From Clostridiales bacterium (lineage in GTDB: Bacteria > Bacillota > Clostridia > Oscillospirales > Oscillospiraceae): a stretch of 64,000 bases of DNA. The notes beneath the pieces were generated by a model. It was not told the DNA's origin. It saw nothing but the letters and a program-made list of their open reading frames with translations, and searched no databases. The stretch is from the NCBI GenBank assembly GCA_029010715.1, contig JAQXKZ010000028.1, positions 1 through 64,000 of the forward strand, in the 5' to 3' direction. The translations under genes were made by a program, and so were the position numbers. Positions 29,809 to 38,212 of this stretch are shown here, in pieces. How positions within the stretch are numbered: position 1 is the first letter of the stretch; every line of letters begins with the position of its first letter.

Positions 29809-29928
29809 GGTTAGCTGCATTTAACTGTGGCAGCCGTAAATTGGCTGAAACGCTCAGTGCATGCCGTACGATGACTTGCATCAGCTGGTTAAGCATTTCT
29901 AACTGTGCATAGTTTAACATCTCTAACT
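29809..29928. promoter_or_regulatory. Cluster of three GTTA-N8-TAAC-like sites upstream of the feo operon
   Basis: GGTTAGCTGCATTTAACT (29809), GGTTAAGCATTTCTAACT (29887), AGTTTAACATCTCTAACT (29911). Confidence 0.55.
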
Positions 29929-30034
29929 TCACATGTCAAGACTTATTTCCGATTTATTTAAAGCGCTTGCTTTTTTGGTTATACTGTGTTAACTTTGATA
30001 AAAATAACTACAGGAAAGCTGGTGTCTTTTAACT

Positions 30035-30412
30035 ATGGCTATCCAAAAAGCTGCGGAAGACTATCTGGAAGCAATGCTGATGATGAAGGAAAGGCTCGGA
30101 TATATCCGCTCCATCGACGTTGCGGCACAGTTGAACGTCACAAAGCCAAGCGTCAGCTACGCCACAAAGCGCCTCAGGGAAAGCGGACATATCACCATGG
30201 ACCGCGAAGGTCTGATTACCCTGACGGAAAGCGGGATGAAGATAGCCTCGGAAATGCTCAAACGGCATAAGACGCTGACGAAGTTTCTTATCACTCTCGG
30301 CGTGGATGAAAAGGTCGCGCAGGAAGACGCCTGTAAGCTTGAGCATGACCTGAGTCAGGAATCGTTTGATGCGATATGCGCGCATGCGCTCAGGACCGTC
30401 GAAGAGCTATGA
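30035..30412 (+). CDS. DtxR/MntR-family metal-dependent transcriptional regulator
   Basis: AAEDYLEAMLMMKERLGYIRSIDVAAQLNVTKPSVSYATKRLRESGHITMDREGLITLTESGMKIA. Confidence 0.92.
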   Translation: MAIQKAAEDYLEAMLMMKERLGYIRSIDVAAQLNVTKPSVSYATKRLRESGHITMDREGLITLTESGMKIASEMLKRHKTLTKFLITLGVDEKVAQEDACKLEHDLSQESFDAICAHALRTVEEL

Positions 30413-30416
30413 ACGC

Positions 30417-30457
30417 AAAAAGAGGCGAACGGATTGTTCCGTTCGCCTCTTTATTTC
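30417..30457. terminator. Bidirectional terminator between the DtxR-family and AI-2E genes
   Basis: aaaaagaggcgaacgga-ttgt-tccgttcgcctcttt. Confidence 0.85.
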
Positions 30458-30471
30458 ATGTGCTTTCCAAA

Positions 30472-31647
30472 TCATATTTTTCCGGTATCCCTCGAGCGGA
30501 CAAATTCCGTGACAAGCGCATATATGACAGCGAAGATGGGGACCCCGAGCAGCATGCCGAGTATGCCGAAGGCGCTGCCGCCTATGGTGACTGCCGCGAG
30601 CACCCAGAGACCCGGCAGCCCGACGGATTTGCCGACGATCCTGGGATAGATCAGATTACCCTCTATCTGCTGCAGTATCACAAGGAAAACCACGAACCAG
30701 AACGCTTTGAGCGGGCTTATGAACACAATGAGGAAAGCGCCGGTTATCGCGCCGATCCATGCGCCGAATATCGGGATCAGCGCGGTGAAACATATCACGA
30801 AGGAAATGACAAGGGGATATGGCAGACGGAAAATCGCCATACCTATAAAGCAGAGCACTCCGAGAATGAAGGCGTCCGTTACCTGACCGGTAATGAAGCG
30901 CGAGAAGGTGTTGCCGATAAGCCCCGTCAGACGCAGAAAGCGATCGGCTTTATCGGCTCTCACAAGGGCGTATATCAGTTTTCGGCTGCTTCCGGCAAGC
31001 TTTTCCTTCTGAGCGAGAATATATACGGAGAATATCAGCGCCAGAACTGTTTTGACGACGGCCGACACGATTGAAACCGTGAGATCGGCGGCCTTGCCGA
31101 AGATGTATTCGCCGTTTTCGCTCAGAAGGCTGCTTATGCTCTGAATAAGCTGATCCGTGTCGAGGGTAAGAATCGGAAGCACTATGTTATGCTGAGCGAA
31201 GAATGTGCTTATTGAGTTCCACCAGTTTTCCAGCTGGGCCATCGCGGCCGGCAGCTTGGCCGAAAAGCCTGAGACAGTGGTTCTGATCTGCGGGATAAGT
31301 ACGAAAAACACCGCCGATATTGTCCCCAGAAACAGCAGCACGCTCAAGGTCAGGCAGACCGGCCTCCGGAGCTTTTCGCAGAGCCTGCCCTTGCTCCGTC
31401 TGAAGAGCTTCGTCCATGCGCGCTCCAGAGGACACATTATAAGGTTGAGCACGAAGGCCAGACACAATCCGATCAGGAGGGGCGAAAGCACCGAAAGCAG
31501 TGCCGACAGTATACTTCCGACCTGCTCAATGTTGTGCAGCACCCAGTACAGCACAAGCGCGAAAGTGATTATCAGTAATATGCGTTTTATATTCTTCTTG
31601 TTCAGCTCCAATTGCAACACTCCCGGATAAAATGATGTTTTATTCAT
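30472..31647 (-). CDS. AI-2E family transporter (PerM-like)
   Basis: Multi-TM pattern with GALTALIPIFGAWIGAITG-like and YPRIVGKSVGLPGLWVLAAVTIGGSAFGILGMLLGVP. Confidence 0.9.
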   Translation of the reverse strand: MNKTSFYPGVLQLELNKKNIKRILLIITFALVLYWVLHNIEQVGSILSALLSVLSPLLIGLCLAFVLNLIMCPLERAWTKLFRRSKGRLCEKLRRPVCLTLSVLLFLGTISAVFFVLIPQIRTTVSGFSAKLPAAMAQLENWWNSISTFFAQHNIVLPILTLDTDQLIQSISSLLSENGEYIFGKAADLTVSIVSAVVKTVLALIFSVYILAQKEKLAGSSRKLIYALVRADKADRFLRLTGLIGNTFSRFITGQVTDAFILGVLCFIGMAIFRLPYPLVISFVICFTALIPIFGAWIGAITGAFLIVFISPLKAFWFVVFLVILQQIEGNLIYPRIVGKSVGLPGLWVLAAVTIGGSAFGILGMLLGVPIFAVIYALVTEFVRSRDTGKI

Positions 31648-31832
31648 TATACCATCTGCACTGTTAATAAACAGTTAAGTATGGAAAAGATATGTAACAT
31701 TTGTTTGAACATATACGGAAAAACCGGCAGAAGCGGGAGTTCTGCTTTCCGGCCTTCCCGGGCGGCGCCTGAAAAGCAGCGTGCTTTTTGACCTTTGCAT
31801 GTTTACAAAATTTTCACAGCAGTTTCAGAATT

Positions 31833-31865
31833 TGTTCAGCAATATATGGTAAATTATATCCAGCG
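31833..31865 (+). promoter_or_regulatory. Sigma-A-like promoter of the ncRNA
   Basis: TTGTTC-N17-TATATC, with overlapping alternative TAAATT. Confidence 0.5.
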
Positions 31866-32043
31866 AAAGTCGTAAGCCAAGCGACGCGCAGCGCGAGGTC
31901 TGCCCCTGTGCAGGACTGATGCCCGGGAAATGCCCGGGATAAGCCTACGGCCCTGCATCTTTTGGCAAGGTCAGATCCGGCGGTTTACCATAGATAACAC
32001 TTGAGCGTAGTCCAAAAAGGCGGACTGCGCTCAAGACAATTTT
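31866..32043 (+). ncRNA. Structured non-coding RNA candidate of unassigned class (test raiA and 6S models)
   Basis: Promoter at the 5' end, terminator-like hairpin 32000-32035, several nested complementary segments and no credible ORF on the plus strand. Confidence 0.6.
32000..32043 (+). terminator. 14-bp stem terminator-like hairpin
   Basis: CTTGAGCGTAGTCC-aaaaaggc-GGACTGCGCTCAAG followed by acaatttt. Confidence 0.65.
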
Positions 32044-32438
32044 AAGGCATTTCGGCTGCCTGCGCCGTATACCGGCGCAGGCAGCTTTTTGTCCAGCAGC
32101 ACCCTGCCGAGGCAGAGGCAGCGGCTGCGCTCGCTTCTGCTCAGATGCAGGTTCTCCCGCTCCCGGGCGGGATTTGCGCAGAGCAGGTGCAACCCGCCGG
32201 CATAGTCCTCGCACCACTGACGGCAATATACTTTTCCGCGATACAAAAACAGCCCGGCCTCCATCTCCGCCGGAGTCTGCCTGCGGCTGATGTATACGCG
32301 CTCGCCGCGGCGTATGTACGGCTCCATCGTATCGTCGTCGTGGATTATGCACATGTCAGCCGCCGCCGGAACGGCGGCGCCGCGTTCTATCAGGTCGTAA
32401 TCGTCAGGCGTTTTCCTCGCCCCCTTTATTATAGTCAC
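32031..32438 (-). CDS. Stand-alone S24/LexA-like domain protein
   Basis: CIIHDDDTMEPYIRRGERVYISRRQTPAEMEAGLFLYRGKVYCRQW resembles GDSMEP..i..Gd.V of S24 peptidases; no HTH seen. Confidence 0.6.
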   Translation of the reverse strand: MTIIKGARKTPDDYDLIERGAAVPAAADMCIIHDDDTMEPYIRRGERVYISRRQTPAEMEAGLFLYRGKVYCRQWCEDYAGGLHLLCANPARERENLHLSRSERSRCLCLGRVLLDKKLPAPVYGAGSRNALKLS

Positions 32439-32586
32439 AGACTAAACCACAATCATAGCTTAGTCAACATCCCGCCGCTTATAATTTGTAAAATTTTAAA
32501 TAAGAATTAATAATTGGTCTTGGCAAATGCGAATGCCGTGATAAAATATATTAAGTTATTTTAATATCCAAAAAGGCGGTGCTCCT

Positions 32587-33405
32587 GTGCTTATTATTCT
32601 TTTCCTGCTGATTGCCCTTGCGGCGACTGCGATATATGTCCATTATGCAGGCTTCGTTGTGTGGAAGGTCCTGTTGCTGTTCATCGGCTGCTTTGTCGCT
32701 CTTAACCTGCTGTGCATACTTTTCTGGGGGATAGTGGCTGTTTTTATCCCTATGTCCAAGCCGATAACGAAGCAGAGCTGGATCTGCCGCATGGGCTGTG
32801 TTTCCTTCAGCTCCATCGCGTGCGGCTATGCCTGGGTGCGCACACATGTCTACGGCATGGATAAGCTTCCGTCAGGGGAGCGTTTCCTTTTCGTGTGCAA
32901 TCACCGATCTTCCTTTGACCCGCTGGTCGTCATGAACAAGCTGAAAAAGTACAACATCTCGTTCATATCCAAGATATCGAACATGCGCATACCCATTGCC
33001 GGCAGCGTTTCCTACGGCGCCGGGTTCCTGCCTATCGACCGCGAGAACGCCCGCAATGCGCTCAAAACAATAGTCACCGCTGCCGACTACCTCGTAAAGG
33101 GTATCTGCTCTGTCGGTATTTATCCCGAGGGCACGCGCAGCAGGACAAATGAAATGCTGCCCTTCCATGCCGGCTCCTTCAAGATTGCCCAGAGGGCCGG
33201 CGCACCTCTGGCTATTGCCTCCATCCGCGGCAGCGAGCAGATAAAGAAAAACCTGTTTTTGCGTCCGACGGATGTATACCTCGACATCCTTGAGGTCGTT
33301 CCGGCGGACAAAGTCAGGTCCATGAGTACAAATGAGCTGGCGGAATACAGCCGCAATCTGATCGCCGGCAGTATCGCACACCCCGCAGAGAGGGCCGCCG
33401 TATGA
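32587..33405 (+). CDS. plsC: 1-acyl-sn-glycerol-3-phosphate acyltransferase
   Basis: NHRSSFDPLVV (H-X4-D) and GIYPEGTRSRT motifs. Confidence 0.9.
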   Translation: MLIILFLLIALAATAIYVHYAGFVVWKVLLLFIGCFVALNLLCILFWGIVAVFIPMSKPITKQSWICRMGCVSFSSIACGYAWVRTHVYGMDKLPSGERFLFVCNHRSSFDPLVVMNKLKKYNISFISKISNMRIPIAGSVSYGAGFLPIDRENARNALKTIVTAADYLVKGICSVGIYPEGTRSRTNEMLPFHAGSFKIAQRAGAPLAIASIRGSEQIKKNLFLRPTDVYLDILEVVPADKVRSMSTNELAEYSRNLIAGSIAHPAERAAV

Positions 33406-34130
33406 AGCAGGTAGCCCTTGTTACCGGGTCCTCGCGCGGTATAGGCGCCGCCTGCGCCCGTGCCCTTGCCCGTGCAGGCTACGCCGTTTGCATCAACTGC
33501 GTCGAACGTACCGACAGGGCCGCGGCGCTGGCCGGCGAGCTGAAGGCTGCCGGCGCGGAGGTTATATGGCAGCAGGCGGACGTCGCCGATGCCGCCGCTG
33601 TGCGCGCTATGGTCGGGCGCATCGAGCGTGAGCTCGGATACGTGACCCTGCTCGTCAATAACGCCGGCATTGCAAAGCAGCAGCAGTTTCAGGACATCGA
33701 GCCTGAAACGTGGAAGCGCATCTTTGACGTCAATCTGGGAGGCTGCTTCAATACCATACAGGCCGTGCTGCCTCATATGCTGTATGAGCACTCCGGCTGC
33801 ATTGTGAATATGTCCTCCATATGGGGCATCCACGGAGCCTCCTGTGAGGTGACCTATTCCTCGACGAAGCACGCCATCGTCGGCCTGACGCGCTCGCTTG
33901 CAGCCGAGCTCGCTCCGACGGGGATCCGCGTCAACTGTGTAGCTCCCGGCGTCATCAACACCGACATGGTGCAGGTGCTCGGACGGGAAACGCTGGACAT
34001 GCTTTCGGAAGAGATACCTCTGCGCAAGCTCGGCAGAGCCGAGGATATCGCCGAGGCCGTGCTTTTCCTCGCCCGGTCGGAGTATACCACCGGCCAGGTA
34101 CTCTCGGTAGACGGCGGATTCATAATTTAA
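33402..34130 (+). CDS. fabG: SDR-family 3-oxoacyl-ACP reductase
   Basis: VTGSSRGIGAACARALARAGY, NNAGIA, YSSTKHAIVGLTRSLAAELAPTGIRVNCVAPG, TGQVLSVDGGF. Confidence 0.9.
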   Translation: MKQVALVTGSSRGIGAACARALARAGYAVCINCVERTDRAAALAGELKAAGAEVIWQQADVADAAAVRAMVGRIERELGYVTLLVNNAGIAKQQQFQDIEPETWKRIFDVNLGGCFNTIQAVLPHMLYEHSGCIVNMSSIWGIHGASCEVTYSSTKHAIVGLTRSLAAELAPTGIRVNCVAPGVINTDMVQVLGRETLDMLSEEIPLRKLGRAEDIAEAVLFLARSEYTTGQVLSVDGGFII

Positions 34131-34148
34131 AAGCCGAGCTTACAAAGC

Positions 34149-34197
34149 CATACCGCATAATTTTGCAGCTGCCCCTGCAGGATTATGCGGTATTGTC
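34149..34197. terminator. Terminator-like hairpin after fabG
   Basis: taccgcataat-tttgcagctgcccctgcagg-attatgcggta. Confidence 0.6.
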
Positions 34198-34421
34198 ATA
34201 ATTTCGCGTATAGCCGCAGTTTTTTGCGTATAAAGCCATTTAATTTTATCGTGCCATGGAGCCGTGTATATTTTCTGCTTTTGCGGGCGAGACTAAGTTC
34301 AGCACCCAACTGTTGGACAGCGCCATGCTGTATCCGCGCTGACCGGCGGTACATATTATGTATTGGGCGACTATTCAGGCAGAGGCAGAGCCTCGCCGTC
34401 AAGGCGGAGTGTGAATAAGCC

Positions 34422-34766
34422 ATGGTCAAACGAGGAGATATCTATTACGCCGACCTGAGCCCCGTGGTGGGCAGTGAGCAGGGCGGTATGCGTCCGGTGC
34501 TTATCGTCCAGAACGATACCGGCAACAAGCACAGTCCCACAGTGATAGCGGCGGCCATAACCAGCCAGGTAGGCAAGGCGCGGCTGCCGACCCACATAGA
34601 GCTCTCCGCCCAGAGCGTCGGACTGAACAGAGACAGTGTCATTCTGCTCGAGCAGATACGCACCATCGACAAGTCACGTCTGCGTGAGCGGATGGGAAAG
34701 CTTGACGATTCGACAATGACTGCCGTTGACAACGCTTTGGCCGTCAGCTTCGGCCTGCTGAACTGA
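34422..34766 (+). CDS. MazF/PemK-type endoribonuclease toxin
   Basis: [49 protein letters not shown]...[16 protein letters not shown]. Confidence 0.92.
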   Translation: MVKRGDIYYADLSPVVGSEQGGMRPVLIVQNDTGNKHSPTVIAAAITSQVGKARLPTHIELSAQSVGLNRDSVILLEQIRTIDKSRLRERMGKLDDSTMTAVDNALAVSFGLLN

Positions 34767-34857
34767 CAAGCGGGCTTCGGCGATTTCTGTAATCTTATAC
34801 GTCTCCCGCCCGTATAATATAGGGCGGGAGATATTTTTCGGCAGCGGAGGTGATGAG

Positions 34858-35397
34858 ATGGAATATCCGCTTATTATTGACGGGAAACGCGCCGGCAAGC
34901 TCAATGTGGAAAGCTCCGGTCTGTATACCTGCTTCGAGGCGTGGACAGGGGAGAGCGACCGCCTGCTCAGAGTTTGGATCCATGGAGGAGGACGCTGCGC
35001 CTATCTCGGCGTCATGCAGCCCTGGAGCGGCGGGATGTACCTGCGCCGCCGGATGAGCCGCCGGGAGAGCGCGGACTTCCCGGAATACATAGAGTTTGCG
35101 TCAAATGACGGCTGCAGCGAGGCCGGTACGGCGGAGCGGGAGAGCCCGCGCAGTGCCGCTGAGCCGCAAAGGCCCGGCGCTGATGCGGAAAGGAAAGAGT
35201 GGAACAGCTGCCCGTACCCGGCACCGATAGCAGGTGACAGCGCAGAGCTGCAGTGGTATCGACGCAGCGACGGCACGCTTGTCAGCCATGACGGCATCAG
35301 TAGCCTGATCGCTCTGCCGGCGCAGCTGAGGCATGCCCCGGAGGGGGCTGTAGTGAGCCGGATAGGAACAGGACAGTATATAATATTTCGCTATTGA
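34858..35397 (+). CDS. Hypothetical protein
   Basis: 179-aa ORF with GGAGGTG RBS; no motif recognised. Confidence 0.65.
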   Translation: MEYPLIIDGKRAGKLNVESSGLYTCFEAWTGESDRLLRVWIHGGGRCAYLGVMQPWSGGMYLRRRMSRRESADFPEYIEFASNDGCSEAGTAERESPRSAAEPQRPGADAERKEWNSCPYPAPIAGDSAELQWYRRSDGTLVSHDGISSLIALPAQLRHAPEGAVVSRIGTGQYIIFRY

Positions 35398-35514
35398 GAA
35401 AGCATGAAATTTGTTATATAATACAAAAGCACAACACAGACACTGCAGGCCAACCGGAGTCCGTACACAGGTGCGCGCAGATGTTCCGGCGGCTGGAACC
35501 GGAGGTACATATAT

Positions 35515-36819
35515 ATGCTGATGAACGATCTTATCGTAAAAAAGCGCGACGGCGGCGAGCTGAGCACGGAAGAAATAGACTTCATGATCCAGGGCTATAC
35601 CCGCGGGGAGATACCGGACTACCAGATGTCCGCCATGTGCATGGCTATTCTGTTTCGCGGCATGAGCGACAGGGAGACGCTTGACCTCACAATGTCCATG
35701 ATGAATTCCGGAGAGACTCTGGATCTCAGCAGGATCAAAGGAGTCAAGGCTGACAAGCACTCCACAGGAGGCGTAGGCGATAAGACGAGTCTTATTCTTT
35801 GCCCCATGGTTTCCGCATGCGGTGTAAAGATCGCAAAGATGTCCGGCAGGGGCCTCGGCCATACGGGCGGTACGCTGGACAAGCTCGAGAGCTTCCCCGG
35901 CTATAATATCGGTATAGGCGAGGAACGCTTCATAGAAAACGTCAATAAACACGGTATCTCGATCATCGGACAGACTGCGGATCTCGATCCTGCCGATAAG
36001 AAGCTCTACGCTCTGCGCGACGTCACCGGCACTGTGCCGAGCATCCCGCTTATCGTAAGCTCCATCATGTCCAAGAAGCTGGCCTCCGGCGCCGACGTTA
36101 TCGTGCTCGACGTTAAGTGCGGCGACGGGGCTTTTATGAAGACTCTGGACGAAGCCGGAGTCCTTGCCAACGGCCTTACACGTATCGGCCGCCTCGCGGG
36201 CCGCAAATGCGCCGCGGTCATCACCGATATGGACCAGCCGCTCGGCTGCGCCGTCGGTAATGCGCTCGAGGTCAAAGAGGCTGTTTCCGTACTTAAAGGC
36301 GAGACAAAGGGAGATTTGCTGGAGCTGTGCCTGACGCTCGGAAGCTGCATTCTTACCGAGGCCGGTATTGCGGAGAGCATCGAGGCTGCGCGCGAAAAGC
36401 TGCAGTATGCCGTTGACAGCGGCGCCGCGCTCAAAAAGCTCGCCGAGATGGTCTCTGCGCAGGACGGCGACGGCAATGACGTGTACGATACCTCGCGCCT
36501 GCCCGATGCCGCGGTCAAGCTCGAGGTCCCGTCGGAGGTTTCAGGTTATGTCGGGCGTATCATGGCCGAGCATGTCGGCCTTGTGTCGATGCATCTCGGC
36601 GGCGGCAGAGCCACCAAGGACAGTCCTATCGACCTCTCTGTAGGCGTCGTGCTTCATAAAAAGGTGGGCGACAGGGTACGGAAGGGCGAGAGCCTTGCCA
36701 CCATCCACGCCTCCTCCGTGGAAAAGGCCGAACAGGCGGCGGAGCTTTTGCGTGACTGCTACCGTTTCTCCGAAGCTCCGGTCGAGCGCCCGCCGTTCAT
36801 CAAGGCGATAGTGCGCTGA
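35515..36819 (+). CDS. Pyrimidine-nucleoside (thymidine) phosphorylase
   Basis: KADKHSTGGVGDKTSLILCPMVSACGVKIAKMSGRGLGHTGGTLDKLES; DVKCGDGAFM. Confidence 0.95.
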   Translation: MLMNDLIVKKRDGGELSTEEIDFMIQGYTRGEIPDYQMSAMCMAILFRGMSDRETLDLTMSMMNSGETLDLSRIKGVKADKHSTGGVGDKTSLILCPMVSACGVKIAKMSGRGLGHTGGTLDKLESFPGYNIGIGEERFIENVNKHGISIIGQTADLDPADKKLYALRDVTGTVPSIPLIVSSIMSKKLASGADVIVLDVKCGDGAFMKTLDEAGVLANGLTRIGRLAGRKCAAVITDMDQPLGCAVGNALEVKEAVSVLKGETKGDLLELCLTLGSCILTEAGIAESIEAAREKLQYAVDSGAALKKLAEMVSAQDGDGNDVYDTSRLPDAAVKLEVPSEVSGYVGRIMAEHVGLVSMHLGGGRATKDSPIDLSVGVVLHKKVGDRVRKGESLATIHASSVEKAEQAAELLRDCYRFSEAPVERPPFIKAIVR

Positions 36820-36843
36820 GTGACGCATAAGGAGAACGCCTGT

Positions 36844-37788
36844 ATGAAGCACCGGAGATTGTTTGCCGTCATAATCACCCTTATGCTTGTCTGGTGGACG
36901 TTTATACCCGCACGCTATGGCTGGGCCGATTTCGGCGGATACAGCGGAGACAGCGACTATGATTACGGCAGTGACTACGACTATGACAGCGGCTACGATT
37001 ACGGCAGCGGCTACGATTACGGCAGCGCTGACCACAGCTCCGGCAGCGGACTGAGTATCGGCGTATATATTCTCATAGCTGCTCTGAACCTCATCTGGCT
37101 GCTTATACGCAGCGCTTACAACAGAATTATGGACATAAAGGCCAGGAGAGCAAACGCAAAGGTAATGAAGAAGAAAACCGGCGGGGCCGTGGCTGCTTCC
37201 GGACAGAGGCTGCGGGATATGAAAAAATACACGGAATTTGACCCGGGATTTGACACCGCAGCCATGACTGAGAAGCTGAGCCGCCTGTACGTGCAGATGC
37301 AGCAGTGCTGGACGGCGAAGGATCTCGAGCCCCTGCGTCCGTATATGACCGACGCTTTCTTCAATCAGTCGGCAGGTCAGCTCAGGCAGATGGCGAAAGC
37401 CGGACAGACGAACTATGTGGAGCGCATCGCCGTGCTCTCATGCACGCTCACCGGCTGGTACAGGGATAAGGTGAACGACCATGTATTCGCCCGGCTGAAT
37501 ACCAGAATAGTCGATTACACGCTTGACGACGCCAGCGGCAAGCTTGTGTCCGGCAGCAAAAGGAAAGAAAAGTTTATGACCTACGAGTGGGAGCTTGTCC
37601 GTCCCGCAGGCAGCACGACGCAGCCGGAGGACAGTCTCCGGTCTGTCTCCTGCCCGCACTGCGGAGCGCCGCTGAGCATCAACGAGTCGGCCAGGTGCCA
37701 GTACTGCGACAGCGTTGTGACGCTGCATGAGCACGACTTTGTCATAAGCGGCATACGCGGCATATCTCAGAAAACGGGGAGGGGATAG
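36844..37788 (+). CDS. Membrane-anchored TIM44-like domain protein with C-terminal zinc ribbon
   Basis: Signal/TM, (S/G)YDYG repeats, TIM44-like region with LEPLRPYMTDAFFNQ, then CPHCGAPLSINESARCQYCDSVV. Confidence 0.75.
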   Translation: MKHRRLFAVIITLMLVWWTFIPARYGWADFGGYSGDSDYDYGSDYDYDSGYDYGSGYDYGSADHSSGSGLSIGVYILIAALNLIWLLIRSAYNRIMDIKARRANAKVMKKKTGGAVAASGQRLRDMKKYTEFDPGFDTAAMTEKLSRLYVQMQQCWTAKDLEPLRPYMTDAFFNQSAGQLRQMAKAGQTNYVERIAVLSCTLTGWYRDKVNDHVFARLNTRIVDYTLDDASGKLVSGSKRKEKFMTYEWELVRPAGSTTQPEDSLRSVSCPHCGAPLSINESARCQYCDSVVTLHEHDFVISGIRGISQKTGRG

Positions 37789-37805
37789 CTCCCGGTTGAA
37801 TCAAT

Positions 37806-37850
37806 AAAAAGCCCCGCGTCCCGGCACATGTTCTGCCGGGACGCGGGTTC
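37806..37850 (+). terminator. Terminator-like hairpin
   Basis: aaccc-type stem cccgcgtcccggca...tgccgggacgcggg. Confidence 0.7.
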
Positions 37851-37853
37851 ATT

Positions 37854-37882
37854 TTGACAAAATAATCTTGATGTATTATAAT
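37854..37882 (+). promoter_or_regulatory. Consensus sigma-A promoter
   Basis: TTGACA (37854-37859)-N17-TATAAT (37877-37882). Confidence 0.85.
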
Positions 37883-37914
37883 ATAATCAAATAATGAAAA
37901 GGAGATTTGATTGC

Positions 37915-38118
37915 ATGTTTACTGCTATCATCGTCTTGTTTTTCGTTTGTCCGTTATTTGTTTTTTATGGCATATATGCTATTATTCTTCTTTTGAAACC
38001 AGCAAAAAAGAAAGAAGAAGATAAACATGAATATATTGTAGTAGAAACTGAAGAATCTGATGTTGATAGACAGAATAGAGAATATGGAGATTATTATGGC
38101 GACAGCTATTATTTTTAA
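37915..38118 (+). CDS. Small membrane protein with acidic Tyr/Asp-rich tail
   Basis: MFTAIIVLFFVCPLFVFYGIYAIILLLKPAKKKEEDKHEYIVVETEESDVDRQNREYGDYYGDSYYF; SD AAAGGAG. Confidence 0.65.
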   Translation: MFTAIIVLFFVCPLFVFYGIYAIILLLKPAKKKEEDKHEYIVVETEESDVDRQNREYGDYYGDSYYF

Positions 38119-38212
38119 CTTCAATTAAAGTCAGAAATGATTGAAGCGGCAACAGAGTTCAGGAAAAACAGTTTTAATGATGAAGATTCTGCATACTTAT
38201 TGTTTTGCTTTT

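Noticed and set aside
34137-34421. MazE/CopG antitoxin upstream of mazF
   Set aside because: No reading frame with a suitable start and length; the 77-aa ORF there lacks antitoxin features and crosses AT-rich/terminator sequence
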